This document shows, piece by piece, positions 9,043 through 18,598 of a stretch of 64,000 nucleotides of DNA. The DNA lies in assembly GCF_002216005.1 (NCBI RefSeq), contig NZ_NIQC01000006.1:40842-104841 (forward strand), written 5' to 3'. Source of the stretch: Natranaerobius trueperi. GTDB lineage: Bacteria > Bacillota > Natranaerobiia > Natranaerobiales > Natranaerobiaceae. Numbering within the stretch: the first letter of the stretch is position 1; each line of letters starts with the position of its first letter. The position numbers and the translations under genes were made by a program. The notes beneath the pieces were generated by a model. It was not told the DNA's origin and searched no databases. It saw only the letters and a program-made list of their open reading frames with translations.

Positions 9043-10218
9043 ATGACAAAAAGGATTAGTATTTTAGGGTCTACTGGTTCTATTGGAACTCAAACATTAG
9101 ATATAATAGAAGAACAGAGTGATAGATTCGAAGTATTAGCTTTAACAACTAATAAAAATATAGATTTACTTGTTAAACAAGCTAGTAAATTTCAACCAGA
9201 ATTATTAGTTGTAGGTGACCAGACTTTAGAAGAGGATCTTAAGAATAGTCTATATAATTCAAGTTTAAAAAATATTGAAGTAGCTTCTGGAAAACAAGGG
9301 TTAATTAAAGCTGCTACATTATCAGAAATTGATGTAGCTGTCGTTTCTGTAGTTGGTTTTAGTGGTGTTGTTCCAACTATTTCGGCAATTAAAAGTGGTA
9401 AAGATATCGCATTAGCTAATAAGGAGACCTTAGTTGCTGCTGGTAATATAGTAATTGATGAGGTCGAGAAAAATAATGTTAAACTACTACCTATTGATAG
9501 CGAACACTCAGCCATTTTCCAGTCATTAATAGGAGAAGAATCTAGAAACATAGAACGTTTAATCTTGACAGCTTCTGGAGGACCGTTTCTTGGTAAGACT
9601 AGAGATCAATTAACTGAAATCAAGCCAAAAGATGCATTAAAACATCCTAATTGGGATATGGGTAAAAAAATCAGTATTGATTCAGCTACGCTTATGAATA
9701 AGGGGTTAGAAGTTATAGAAGCTCACTGGTTATTTGGAGTTGATTATGATAATATTGATGTTGTAATACATCCACAATCAATAGTTCATTCATTAGTGGA
9801 ATATGTCGATGGTGCTATAAAGGCAGAACTTGGATTACCGGACATGAAGGTACCTATACAATACGCTTTAAGTTATCCTTCACGTTTTCCAAATAAACTA
9901 TCATCAATCGATCTTACAAAGCATGATTTAAGTTTTACTCAACCAGATAATGATGCTTTCCCTCTACTAAAGTTAGCTTATGAGGCTGGTAAAACAGGTG
10001 GCACTTTGCCATGTGTCTTAAATGCCGCAAATGAAATAGCAGTAAGTGAATTTTTAAATGAGAATATTACTTTTTTAGATATTCCCGACTATATAAAGCT
10101 TGTAATGAATAAACATCAAGTTATAGATAACCCCTCGGTTGAAAACTTAATTGAGGCTGACCGATGGGCAAGAGAGGAATGCCTTAATTCCATAAAATAC
10201 TGGAAAAAGGGTGAATGA
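9043..10218 (+). CDS. dxr: 1-deoxy-D-xylulose 5-phosphate reductoisomerase
   Basis: A 391-residue enzyme for the second step of the MEP isoprenoid pathway, converting DXP to MEP with NADPH. It shows the N-terminal Rossmann motif GSTGSIGTQTLDII, the ANKETLVAAG block, PIDSEHSAIFQ with metal-binding residues, ASGGPF, and WDMGKKISIDSATLMNKGLEVIEAHWLF. Full length. Its stop overlaps the rseP start by 4 bases. Together with ispG two genes later it indicates use of the MEP pathway to feed UppS. Confidence 0.97.
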   Translation: MTKRISILGSTGSIGTQTLDIIEEQSDRFEVLALTTNKNIDLLVKQASKFQPELLVVGDQTLEEDLKNSLYNSSLKNIEVASGKQGLIKAATLSEIDVAVVSVVGFSGVVPTISAIKSGKDIALANKETLVAAGNIVIDEVEKNNVKLLPIDSEHSAIFQSLIGEESRNIERLILTASGGPFLGKTRDQLTEIKPKDALKHPNWDMGKKISIDSATLMNKGLEVIEAHWLFGVDYDNIDVVIHPQSIVHSLVEYVDGAIKAELGLPDMKVPIQYALSYPSRFPNKLSSIDLTKHDLSFTQPDNDAFPLLKLAYEAGKTGGTLPCVLNAANEIAVSEFLNENITFLDIPDYIKLVMNKHQVIDNPSVENLIEADRWAREECLNSIKYWKKGE

Positions 10219-11237
10219 TGATGACAACAGCTGTATATTCAATTATAATTTTTGGAGTATTAATATTCATCCATGAACTTGGACATTTTGTTTTTGCAAA
10301 ATTAAGTGGAGTATCAGTGATGGATTTTGCTTTAGGGTTTGGTCCTAAACTGGTAAGTTTCCAAAAAGGTGAAACTAACTATTCTCTTCGTGTTGTACCT
10401 TTAGGAGGATTTGTTCGTATGAGAGGTGAAGACCCAGATGAAGCTGATGAACCAGGTAGTTTTCTTAAGGCTTCACCTTTACAAAGAATTGGTATATTAG
10501 CAGCTGGTTCTATAATGAATTTTGTATTAGCTTTTATACTTCTATCTATTTTGCACGGGATGGTTGGTATACCCGGAGAAGACCCTAATCAAATAGGTGA
10601 AATAGTAGAAGGCGGCGCTGCAGAAGAGGCTGGCCTACAACAAGGTGATGAGATTGTTGAAATTAATGACACTGAAATAACTGAATGGGAACAACTGGTA
10701 TCTATAATTAATGAAAATCCCGGTGATGAGTTAGAGTTAACTATCATAAGGGATGGTGAGCCTTTAGAGGTTAGTGTTGTACCAGAAGAGGAGCCTGAAA
10801 CTGGTAGAGGTGTAATTGGAGTAACTAATTTGCAACCAGCTTCATTTCCACAAGCTATAGCCCATGGGTTTGAACAGACTGTGTTTTTTATACAAATGCT
10901 GTTTGTAGGACTATATCAAATGATAACAGGTCAGGTAGAACCTGATGTAGCAGGACCTGTTGGAATAGTTCATATGGTTGGAGAAGTTGCTGAGACGGGA
11001 TTTGTTAATTTATTTCCTTTTACTGCTTTTTTAAGTATAAACCTTGGTGTATTGAATTTACTGCCTATCCCAGCACTAGATGGAAGTCGTATTATATTTA
11101 CAGTTATTGAACTAGTAAGAGGAAAACCAATTGATCCCAATAAAGAAAATTTTGCCCATTTTATTGGATTTGCGTTCTTACTTTTATTGATGTTTGTCAT
11201 TTTATATAATGATCTATTACGGTTAGATGTATTTTGA
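10215..11237 (+). CDS. rseP: RseP/RasP site-2 intramembrane zinc metalloprotease
   Basis: A 340-residue S2P-family protease that cleaves membrane-embedded substrates such as anti-sigma factors. The zinc motif HELGH sits in the first membrane segment at about residues 19-23. A single PDZ domain occupies about residues 110-195, and the third motif NLLPIPALDGSRI lies in a late membrane segment at about 280. Three in-frame ATG codons overlap the dxr stop; the first is taken. In B. subtilis RasP has this same position after dxr. Confidence 0.93.
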   Translation: MMMTTAVYSIIIFGVLIFIHELGHFVFAKLSGVSVMDFALGFGPKLVSFQKGETNYSLRVVPLGGFVRMRGEDPDEADEPGSFLKASPLQRIGILAAGSIMNFVLAFILLSILHGMVGIPGEDPNQIGEIVEGGAAEEAGLQQGDEIVEINDTEITEWEQLVSIINENPGDELELTIIRDGEPLEVSVVPEEEPETGRGVIGVTNLQPASFPQAIAHGFEQTVFFIQMLFVGLYQMITGQVEPDVAGPVGIVHMVGEVAETGFVNLFPFTAFLSINLGVLNLLPIPALDGSRIIFTVIELVRGKPIDPNKENFAHFIGFAFLLLLMFVILYNDLLRLDVF

Positions 11238-11257
11238 TTCAGGGGAGGAAATTAAAT

Positions 11258-12322
11258 ATGACTGGTAATAGACACCGTACTTTTCCTATACATGTATCAA
11301 ACTTAGAAATCGGTGGTAATAATCCAATTATTATACAATCGATGACTAACACTAGGACTCATGAACTAGAAAATACTCTTGCACAAATAAATGAACTTTA
11401 TAATGCAGGATGTCAAGTAGTACGAGTTGCAGTGCCTGATAAACAAGCAATTCAAACTTTACCTTTATTAGTTGCAAAATCTCCGGTACCCCTCGTCGCA
11501 GATATCCATTTCAACTATCAATTGGCTATTGATGCTATTAAGTCTGGTGTATCTAAAATTAGAATTAACCCTGGCAATATAGGTTCAGTTGACAAAGTAT
11601 CTGATATTGTTTCGGTTGCTAAAGAATTCAAAGTCCCCATTAGGATTGGTATTAATTCAGGATCTTTAGAAAAGAGTCTTTTAGATAAATATGGTGGCCC
11701 TACCCATATGGCTCTTGTTGAGAGTGCAGTTAATAATGTGATGATGTTATCAAAAATGAACTTTCATAATGTTATAGTTTCAATTAAAGCTTCAGATGTT
11801 ATGACAACAATTAGAGCCAACCAAGAGTTTGCAAAGCGTCTGTCAAATCCATTGCATTTAGGAATAACTGAAGCTGGAACTATTAAACAGGGGACTATTA
11901 AAAGCGCTGCAGGCATTGGAAGTTTATTAGCCCAAGGTATTGGTGATACTATCAGGGTGTCATTGTCAGGCTCACCAGTTGATGAGGTAGAAGTTGCTAA
12001 AACTCTATTATCTTCTTTAGGTTTATCTAAGGGAGTAGAAATTATTTCTTGTCCTACTTGCGGTAGGACAGATATCGATGTAGAACAATTAGCTTTAGAA
12101 GTTGAAAAGCTTTTAAGTAATTATCAAGTACCAATTAAAGTTGCAGTTATGGGATGTGCTGTAAATGGGCCTGGTGAAGCTAAAGAAGCGGATTTGGGTG
12201 TAGCCGGAGCTAAAGATTATGGTGTTCTTTTTAAAAAAGGAAAAATAGTTAAGAAAGTACCAAGAGACGAACTTATGGATATTTTGATGACTGAAATTGA
12301 GCAAGCTGCTCAACTAAAATAA
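11258..12322 (+). CDS. ispG: 4-hydroxy-3-methylbut-2-enyl diphosphate synthase (IspG/GcpE)
   Basis: A 354-residue iron-sulfur enzyme of the MEP pathway that reduces MEcPP to HMBPP. The N-terminal TIM barrel has GGNNPIIIQSMTNTRTH. The C-terminal [4Fe-4S] domain has CPTCGRTDID and VMGCAVNGPGEA, supplying the three cluster cysteines. The ATG at 11258 after GGGGAGG is preferred over an in-frame TTG at 11234 that overlaps rseP. It lies in one run with dxr. Confidence 0.95.
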   Translation: MTGNRHRTFPIHVSNLEIGGNNPIIIQSMTNTRTHELENTLAQINELYNAGCQVVRVAVPDKQAIQTLPLLVAKSPVPLVADIHFNYQLAIDAIKSGVSKIRINPGNIGSVDKVSDIVSVAKEFKVPIRIGINSGSLEKSLLDKYGGPTHMALVESAVNNVMMLSKMNFHNVIVSIKASDVMTTIRANQEFAKRLSNPLHLGITEAGTIKQGTIKSAAGIGSLLAQGIGDTIRVSLSGSPVDEVEVAKTLLSSLGLSKGVEIISCPTCGRTDIDVEQLALEVEKLLSNYQVPIKVAVMGCAVNGPGEAKEADLGVAGAKDYGVLFKKGKIVKKVPRDELMDILMTEIEQAAQLK

Positions 12323-12358
12323 TTGTTTTAAATATGTGTCGACGTGGGGGTTTTAGTT

Positions 12359-12991
12359 GTGAGTGAGATTGTAGCTATTATACCTGCTTATAACGAAGAA
12401 GGTACAATTGGCAATGTCTTATCAGCATTAAATGAATCAGATTTAATTGGTCAAACCGTTGTTGTAAGTGATGGTTCTACTGATAATACAGTAGAAGTCT
12501 CAAAGCAATTTAATGCTCAAGTTGTTGAACTTAAACACAATGTAGGTAAGGGTGGAGCGATGAAAGCAGGCCTTGATCAAATAACTTCTAATATAATTGT
12601 ATTTTTAGATGCTGATTTAATAGGATTAACCCCTGATCATATAAGTGATCTATTAATTCCTGTACTAGAAGATGAAGCAGATATGACCGTTGGTATATTT
12701 GAAAAAGGACGTATAGCTACAGATTTAGCTCAAAAAGTTGCCCCATATCTCTCTGGGCAAAGAGCTGTAAATAGGAAAGTATTGTCAGACATATCTGATT
12801 TAGATATGTCGCGATTTGGTGTTGAAGTTGCCTTAAATCGTCATATAGAGGAAAATAATATTCGCGTTAAAGAAGTAATTTTAAATGATGTGAGCCATGT
12901 AATGAAGGAAGAAAAGCTTGGAGTATTTCGAGGATTTGCTGCACGTATGAAGATGTACTGGGAAATAGTAAAATATTTTGCTAAAAATTAG
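12359..12991 (+). CDS. family 2 glycosyltransferase
   Basis: A protein of about 210 residues with a GT-A fold. It has the N-terminal IVAIIPAYNEEGTIGNVL nucleotide-sugar binding start, VVSDGSTDNT, the metal-binding DAD (IVFLDADLIGL) and GKGGAMKAGL. These motifs are typical of dolichyl-phosphate-mannose-synthase-like and glucosyl-3-phosphoglycerate-type GT2 enzymes. No transmembrane segment is visible, so it is probably cytoplasmic or peripheral; the sugar donor and acceptor cannot be told. It occupies the place where B. subtilis has proS. The GTG at 12359 with GGGGG 8 bases upstream is chosen. Confidence 0.82.
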   Translation: MSEIVAIIPAYNEEGTIGNVLSALNESDLIGQTVVVSDGSTDNTVEVSKQFNAQVVELKHNVGKGGAMKAGLDQITSNIIVFLDADLIGLTPDHISDLLIPVLEDEADMTVGIFEKGRIATDLAQKVAPYLSGQRAVNRKVLSDISDLDMSRFGVEVALNRHIEENNIRVKEVILNDVSHVMKEEKLGVFRGFAARMKMYWEIVKYFAKN

Positions 12992-13015
12992 AGTTATTTA
13001 GAAGGGGAGAGGTAA

Positions 13016-16000
13016 ATGGCAGCTGAACAGCTAATACCAAATATTTTAAAGGAATATGTTGTTAAATGCATTGTAGATCCCCCTAAAAATAGATGGGTAT
13101 TATTAATAAATCCTAATGAAAAAATCACTCAAGATTTTTTATCTAAACTTCATGAGACACTTTTAGAAAGTATTAACTCTCTAAAAGAAGTCTCTTTTAT
13201 TTTTGTTACAAAACAACAGAGCTTTGATGAATTTTTCAACTTAAATAAGCCATTATTAGAGAATTATCTTTCGAAGTATTATCCTTCAGCTTATAGTTGT
13301 ATACATGATATAGATTTTTCAAGTGATGAAGATATTGTTAATATTAATTTTAGGAATAAAACTAATATGGAAATTGCTAGGAAGAAAGATTTTCAAAAGT
13401 TAGTAAAAGATTACTTTGCAATTGGTTACAGTAATAAAGTTACAATTCAATTGAATGATTTAAATATAAAAGAGGAAAACGAAAAACAAGACAATGAAAA
13501 TATTAAGTATATAACTGATATTAATGATTACAATGATACTGCTAAAGCTTCCCATAAGCCTAAAGTAGGACAAGTTATATTAGGAAAAGAAATTAAAACT
13601 GAAGAAAGTCAAATTGAAGAAGTTGACGATGAAGAAAAGTCTATAACATTACGAGGGAAGGTTTTTGATCTTCAATGTAGAGAATTAAGAAGTGGTAGAA
13701 CTCTTGTAATTTTTAATATAACTGATTATACCGATTCAATAGGTATTAAAGTGTTTCTAAATGAAGACCAGACTACACCGGATTTGTTAGAGAAAGGAAA
13801 ATGGGTGAAAATTAGGGGACCTGTAAAGACTGATAATTTCACTCAGGAGTTAACAGTTTTTGCAAATGACATCTCACTTTCATCTGACCCGTTAGTAAGA
13901 GGAGATGATTGTGAAGAGAAACGAATAGAATTGCACAGTCACACTCGTATGAGTACTTTAGATGCTACCTGTTCAGCTTCTGAATTAGTAGATCTAGCAT
14001 ATGAATGGGGACATAAAGCAATTGCAATAACAGACCATGGTGTTGTTCAATCTTTTCCAGAAGCTTTTGAAGCTGCAAAAGATAGGGATATAAAAGTTTT
14101 ATATGGTGTAGAGGCATATTTAGTTGATGACGAAGAAAACTACAAGGGTAAATCATATCATTGTATTATTTTAGTGAAAAATTATCAGGGATTACAGGAT
14201 CTTTATAGGCTTATAACAAAATCACATTTAGAGTTTTTCTATAGACAACCAAGAATCCCAAAAAAATATTTAGAAGAAGTAAGAGATAACTTAATTATTG
14301 GATCGGCCTGTGAGCGTGGAGAAGTAATACAGGCAATATTAACAGGGAAATCTGAGTCAGAGGTAAAAGATATAGCTAGTTTTTATGATTATCTAGAAAT
14401 CCAGCCTAAAGGAAACAATGAATTTTTAATTAGAAACGAAACTTTTTCATGTGAAGAAGATTTAGAGAATTTAATGAAACAAGTTGTAGAAATAGCCAAA
14501 GAACTAGATAAACCTTTTTGTGCTACTGGGGATGTTCATTTTTTACATCCCTGGGATAAAAATTATCGTAAAATACTTATGGCAGGTCAAGGGTTCGATG
14601 ATCTAACTCAGCCACCATTATACATGAAAACAACTGAAGAAATGTTGCAAGAATTTGAGTATTTAGAAGAAGATGCTAGAAAAGCCGTTATAGATAATCC
14701 AAATCATGTAGAAGCACAAGTTGAAGAAAAATTAGTTCCAGTCCCTCAAGATCTGTTTACACCGAATATTCCAGGATCTGAAGAGCAGATTACAAATATG
14801 GCATATGAAAAGGCAAGAAAGCTTTACGGAGAAGAATTACCAGAAATAGTGGAGTCTAGATTAGAATCTGAATTGAAAAGTATTGTTGATCAAGGATATG
14901 CAGTAATTTACCTAATTAGTCATAAACTTGTAAAAAAATCTCTTGACGATGGTTATTTGGTTGGTTCGCGGGGATCTGTTGGATCTTCATTAGTCGCAAC
15001 AATGACAGATATAACAGAGGTTAACCCCTTACCACCACATTATCGTTGTCCTTCTTGTAAATATAATAAATTTATCCAAGATGGTTCAGCAGGTTCTGGG
15101 GTTGATCTTCCCGATCAAAATTGCTCTGAATGTGGCACCAATCTTGAAAAAGATGGACATGATATTCCGTTCGCAGTTTTTATGGGTTTTCATGGCGAAA
15201 AAGTTCCTGATATTGATTTGAACTTTTCAGGGGAATACCAACCAATAGCTCATGAATATACAGAAGAACTATTTGGAAGCGACTGTGTTTTTAAAGCTGG
15301 AACGATAGGTACTATCGCCGATAAAACTGCTTATGGTTTTGTAAAAGGCTATCTAAGTGATAATGATTTACATTATAGACAAGCAGAAGTTAATAGACTA
15401 GTTTCTGGTTGCACTGGTGTAAAAAGAACAACAGGTCAGCATCCAGGTGGTTTAATGATAGTACCAAGTGATAGAGACATCCATGAATTTTGTCCTGTTC
15501 AAAGACCTGCTGATGATACAAATACAGAGGTTCGAACTACTCATTTTGATTATAATGCTATTAGTGATAGATTACTAAAACTAGATATTTTAGGCCATGA
15601 TGTTCCCACAATAATTCATATGCTAGAGAGTATGACAGGAGTTGATCCTCTAGAGATTTCTTTAGATGACCCTGATACTGTAAAGATTTTCTCATCAGCG
15701 AAACCACTAGGGGTAAGTGAAGATGATATTGATTGTCAGGTGGGGACATTAGGTATACCAGAATTTGGGACAAGATTTGTTAGGCAGATGTTAGAGGATA
15801 CAAAGCCTGCAACTTTTTCTGAATTAGTTAGAATATCTGGACTAAGTCACGGAACTGATGTTTGGTTGAATAATGCTCAAGATATGATAGCTGAAGGTAC
15901 TGCTGAATTGAGTGATGTTATTTCAACACGTGATGATATAATGGTCTATCTAATGTATAAAGGTGTAGACAGAAAAGATGCTTTTACTATCATGGAAAAA

Positions 16001-16630
16001 GTAAGAAAAGGTAAAGGATTATCAGATGAACTAAAACAAAAGATGAAGGATGCAGAAGTACCAGAGTGGTATTTAGAATCATGTTTGAAAATTAAATATC
16101 TTTTTCCAAAAGCGCATGCTGTAGCATATACAATGATGTCATTTAGAATTGCTTACTATAAAGTTTTTTATCCCTCTGCTTTTTATGCAACTTTCTTTTC
16201 TGTCAAAACAGATGATTTTAATGCAGATTTGATAGTAAAAGGCCTTGAAGTTGTTAATAATAAGATAGAGAGCATTAATGAAAAAGGAGTTTCAGCACCA
16301 CCAAAAGAAAAATCCGAATTAGTAGTACTAGAAGTTGCTCGTGAAATGTTTCATAGAGGCGTTAAAGTTTTACCTGTTTGTATATATGAATCCGATAGTA
16401 AGAAGTTTAAATTAGATGAAAAAGGTAATTTAAGACCACCTCTAGTTACATTAGCTGGACTCGGATTATCAGTTGCTAAACAGATTGTTAAAGCTAGAGA
16501 AGAAAGAGAATTCACTTCAGTAGAGGATTTACGTAAACGAGGGAAAGTGTCAAAGTCAGTACTTGAGGTGTTAAGAAATCATGGGTGTCTTGTTGATCTT
16601 CCTGAAACAGATCAGTTAACCCTATTCTAA
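13016..16630 (+). CDS. polC: DNA polymerase III alpha subunit PolC, lacking the DnaQ-like exonuclease domain
   Basis: The replicative polymerase of low-GC Gram-positives, 1204 residues against about 1430 for typical PolC. The N-terminal domain and an OB-fold (about 205-290) are followed by the PHP domain (LHSHTRMSTLDA at about 305, ITDHG at about 340). The sequence then passes from YGVEAYLVDD at about residue 365-375 straight to YHCIILVKN. In Bacillus PolC the 3'-5' exonuclease, with its VVFDVETTG motif, is inserted exactly there. The rest aligns closely: GSRGSVGSSLVATMT, a four-Cys zinc motif (CPSC, CSECG), PDIDLNFSGEYQ, TTGQHPGG and the C-terminal QLTLF beta-clamp-binding tail. The reading frame is intact, so the gene is not a pseudogene. 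Confidence 0.96.
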   Translation: MAAEQLIPNILKEYVVKCIVDPPKNRWVLLINPNEKITQDFLSKLHETLLESINSLKEVSFIFVTKQQSFDEFFNLNKPLLENYLSKYYPSAYSCIHDIDFSSDEDIVNINFRNKTNMEIARKKDFQKLVKDYFAIGYSNKVTIQLNDLNIKEENEKQDNENIKYITDINDYNDTAKASHKPKVGQVILGKEIKTEESQIEEVDDEEKSITLRGKVFDLQCRELRSGRTLVIFNITDYTDSIGIKVFLNEDQTTPDLLEKGKWVKIRGPVKTDNFTQELTVFANDISLSSDPLVRGDDCEEKRIELHSHTRMSTLDATCSASELVDLAYEWGHKAIAITDHGVVQSFPEAFEAAKDRDIKVLYGVEAYLVDDEENYKGKSYHCIILVKNYQGLQDLYRLITKSHLEFFYRQPRIPKKYLEEVRDNLIIGSACERGEVIQAILTGKSESEVKDIASFYDYLEIQPKGNNEFLIRNETFSCEEDLENLMKQVVEIAKELDKPFCATGDVHFLHPWDKNYRKILMAGQGFDDLTQPPLYMKTTEEMLQEFEYLEEDARKAVIDNPNHVEAQVEEKLVPVPQDLFTPNIPGSEEQITNMAYEKARKLYGEELPEIVESRLESELKSIVDQGYAVIYLISHKLVKKSLDDGYLVGSRGSVGSSLVATMTDITEVNPLPPHYRCPSCKYNKFIQDGSAGSGVDLPDQNCSECGTNLEKDGHDIPFAVFMGFHGEKVPDIDLNFSGEYQPIAHEYTEELFGSDCVFKAGTIGTIADKTAYGFVKGYLSDNDLHYRQAEVNRLVSGCTGVKRTTGQHPGGLMIVPSDRDIHEFCPVQRPADDTNTEVRTTHFDYNAISDRLLKLDILGHDVPTIIHMLESMTGVDPLEISLDDPDTVKIFSSAKPLGVSEDDIDCQVGTLGIPEFGTRFVRQMLEDTKPATFSELVRISGLSHGTDVWLNNAQDMIAEGTAELSDVISTRDDIMVYLMYKGVDRKDAFTIMEKVRKGKGLSDELKQKMKDAEVPEWYLESCLKIKYLFPKAHAVAYTMMSFRIAYYKVFYPSAFYATFFSVKTDDFNADLIVKGLEVVNNKIESINEKGVSAPPKEKSELVVLEVAREMFHRGVKVLPVCIYESDSKKFKLDEKGNLRPPLVTLAGLGLSVAKQIVKAREEREFTSVEDLRKRGKVSKSVLEVLRNHGCLVDLPETDQLTLF

Positions 16631-16631
16631 G

Positions 16632-16660
16632 TTGCACTAGTGTTGATATTGTGATAAAAT
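16632..16660 (+). promoter_or_regulatory. sigma-A type promoter upstream of rimP-nusA
   Basis: TTGCAC (16632-16637) and TAAAAT (16655-16660) are separated by 17 bases, just after the polC stop. It would start the rimP-nusA-infB transcript with a leader of about 80 bases. Confidence 0.65.
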
Positions 16661-16689
16661 ATTTAAAGACAAAAGTTTAACTCAAACCA

Positions 16690-16717
16690 GAAAGAGTGGG
16701 GTGTTACCCACTCTTTC
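16690..16717 (+). promoter_or_regulatory. hairpin in the rimP-nusA leader
   Basis: A perfect 11-bp stem GAAAGAGTGGG/CCCACTCTTTC with a 6-base loop lies between the promoter and rimP. It has no proper T tract, so it may terminate polC transcripts inefficiently or act as a control element of the nusA operon. The role is inferred only. Confidence 0.55.
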
Positions 16718-16748
16718 CTGTTATGTATAAATTTTAGGAGGGAGAAAA

Positions 16749-17204
16749 ATGGTCTCAGGTGATAAACTTGAAAGTTTAATTGAACCAGCTGTAAATGAGC
16801 TTGGGTATGAATTAGTTGATGTTGAGTTAACTACTGAGAACCAAAGAGCTGTTTTACGAGTCTACATAGATACAGAAGGTGGAATTACTCTAGATGATTG
16901 TGAGACTGTTAGTAACAGTCTAGACGAATTGTTAGATGAACATGATCCGATACCACATAGTTATGTTTTAGAAGTTTCATCACCAGGAGCTGAACGTCCA
17001 TTAAGAAAGAAGAAGGATTTTATTTACTTTGCAGGGAAGAGTATTCAAGTGAAAACTTATATGAAGTTAGATGGACGTAAAAACTTTAAAGGCAAATTAA
17101 TAGGCTTAGATGGAGATGACGTAATTGTTGATACTTACAATGATGGGGAGGTAAAAATCCCATTAGAAAAGATTGCGAAAGCGAATCTACTATTAGATTT
17201 TTAA
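16749..17204 (+). CDS. rimP: ribosome maturation factor RimP
   Basis: A 151-residue RimP/YlxS protein assisting 30S subunit maturation. It shows the N-terminal alpha/beta domain (LIEPAVNELGYELVDVEL, then RVYIDTEGGITLDDCE) and the signature YVLEVSSPGAERPLRKKKDF, followed by the C-terminal SH3-like barrel. Start at ATG 16749 after GGAGGGAG. It heads the conserved rimP-nusA-rnpM-ylxQ-infB cluster. Confidence 0.95.
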   Translation: MVSGDKLESLIEPAVNELGYELVDVELTTENQRAVLRVYIDTEGGITLDDCETVSNSLDELLDEHDPIPHSYVLEVSSPGAERPLRKKKDFIYFAGKSIQVKTYMKLDGRKNFKGKLIGLDGDDVIVDTYNDGEVKIPLEKIAKANLLLDF

Positions 17205-17223
17205 ATGAGGGGAGGGCGAAAAT

Positions 17224-18285
17224 TTGAATCGTGAATTCATTGAAGCCATAGAAGAAATTGAGCAAAATAAAGGTGTGGACAAAGACATATTATTTGAAGC
17301 AATAGAAGCTGCTTTAATTTCAGCTTATAAGCGTAACTTCGATTCAGATAAAAATGTTAAAGTAATTATGGAAAGAGAAACAGGAGATGTAAAGGTTTTT
17401 AATCAGCGCAAAGTTGTAGAAGAAGCAACTGACCCTAGAGAAGAAATAAGTTTAGAGGATGCTAGAAGGATTTCTCCTGAATATCAATTAGATGATGTTG
17501 TAGACGAAGAAGTTACTCCAAAAAACTTTGGGCGCATTGCAGCACAGACTGCCAAACAAGTAGTGATCCAAAGAATAAGAGAAGCTGAAAGAGAACTTAT
17601 TTATGAAGAATTTGTACATAAACAAGATGATATCATAAATGGGAAAGTTCAAAGGTTTGAACAAAATAATGTGATTGTTGACTTAGGGAAGGTAGAAGCT
17701 ATTTTACCACCCCCTGAACAAATGGCAACTGATAAATATAACCAAGGAGATAGGTTAAAATCTTATGTTGTAGAAGTTAAAAAAACGACTAAAGAGCCAC
17801 AGGTGATTTTATCTAGAACTCATCCAGGATTAATTAAAAGGTTACTAGAATTAGAGGTACCTGAAATATACGATGGGATTGTTGAAATAAAAGGAATAGC
17901 TCGAGAAGCTGGTTATCGTTCTAAGGTTGCCGTTTATTCAAATGAACAAGAAGTAGATCCAGTGGGTAGTTGTGTCGGAAATAAAGGTAGTAGAATTCAA
18001 TCAATTGTAGAAGAGTTAAATGGTGAGAATATTGATGTTATAACTTGGTCTTCTGACCCATCAGTTTTTATTAGTAACTCACTTAGTCCGGCAAAGGCGA
18101 CTAATGTTACTGTGATTGATGAAGAAGAACACAAAGTACGTGCTATAGTACCCGATCATCAACTCTCTTTAGCCATTGGTCGTGAAGGACAAAATGCACG
18201 ACTAGCTGCTAAATTAACTAATTGGAAAATTGATATTTTAAGTGAATCACAAGCAGAAGAGAGAGACAATGATATATCAGATTAG
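17224..18285 (+). CDS. nusA: transcription termination/antitermination protein NusA
   Basis: A 353-residue NusA that binds RNA polymerase and modulates pausing and termination. The N-terminal domain (about 1-120) is followed by an S1 domain (GKVQRFEQNNVIVDLGKVEAILPP) and two KH domains (DPVGSCVGNKGSRIQSIVEEL and LAIGREGQNARLAAKLTNWKIDI). The C-terminal acidic repeats of the E. coli protein are absent, as in other Firmicutes. TTG start after GAGGGG. Confidence 0.96.
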   Translation: MNREFIEAIEEIEQNKGVDKDILFEAIEAALISAYKRNFDSDKNVKVIMERETGDVKVFNQRKVVEEATDPREEISLEDARRISPEYQLDDVVDEEVTPKNFGRIAAQTAKQVVIQRIREAERELIYEEFVHKQDDIINGKVQRFEQNNVIVDLGKVEAILPPPEQMATDKYNQGDRLKSYVVEVKKTTKEPQVILSRTHPGLIKRLLELEVPEIYDGIVEIKGIAREAGYRSKVAVYSNEQEVDPVGSCVGNKGSRIQSIVEELNGENIDVITWSSDPSVFISNSLSPAKATNVTVIDEEEHKVRAIVPDHQLSLAIGREGQNARLAAKLTNWKIDILSESQAEERDNDISD

Positions 18286-18316
18286 ATATGAATGATTTTC
18301 GAGGGGGGAGATAGTT

Positions 18317-18598
18317 ATGGCTCAAAAGAAAAAGGTCCCAGTTAGAACTTGTCTAGGATGTCAAGATAAGAAACAAAAAAGAGAATTGATAAGAATTGTT
18401 AGAACACCTGTGGGAGATATTGATCTAGACCATACAGGGAAAGCAAATGGCCGGGGTACATATATCTGTCCCGCCTCGGATTGTTTAGATAAAGCTTTGA
18501 AAAAAGATCGATTAAAAAAAGCATTAAAATATAATGTGACCGATGAAGATAAAGAAAGGTTAAAAGAACAATGGGAACATGTGAAAGAAGATGAATAA
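18317..18598 (+). CDS. rnpM: RNase P modulator RnpM (YlxR family)
   Basis: A 93-residue YlxR-family RNA-binding protein; the B. subtilis member binds RNase P RNA and modulates its activity. The signature PVRTCLGCQDKKQKRELIRIV and GRGTYICPASDCLDKALKK are both intact. ATG start after GAGGGGGGAG. It overlaps the following ylxQ by 8 bases, so the two are translationally coupled. Confidence 0.92.
   Translation: MAQKKKVPVRTCLGCQDKKQKRELIRIVRTPVGDIDLDHTGKANGRGTYICPASDCLDKALKKDRLKKALKYNVTDEDKERLKEQWEHVKEDE

Noticed and set aside
9192..9551. 119-codon open frame on the minus strand
   Set aside because: Antisense to the conserved core of dxr; no ribosome site or neighbours on that strand.
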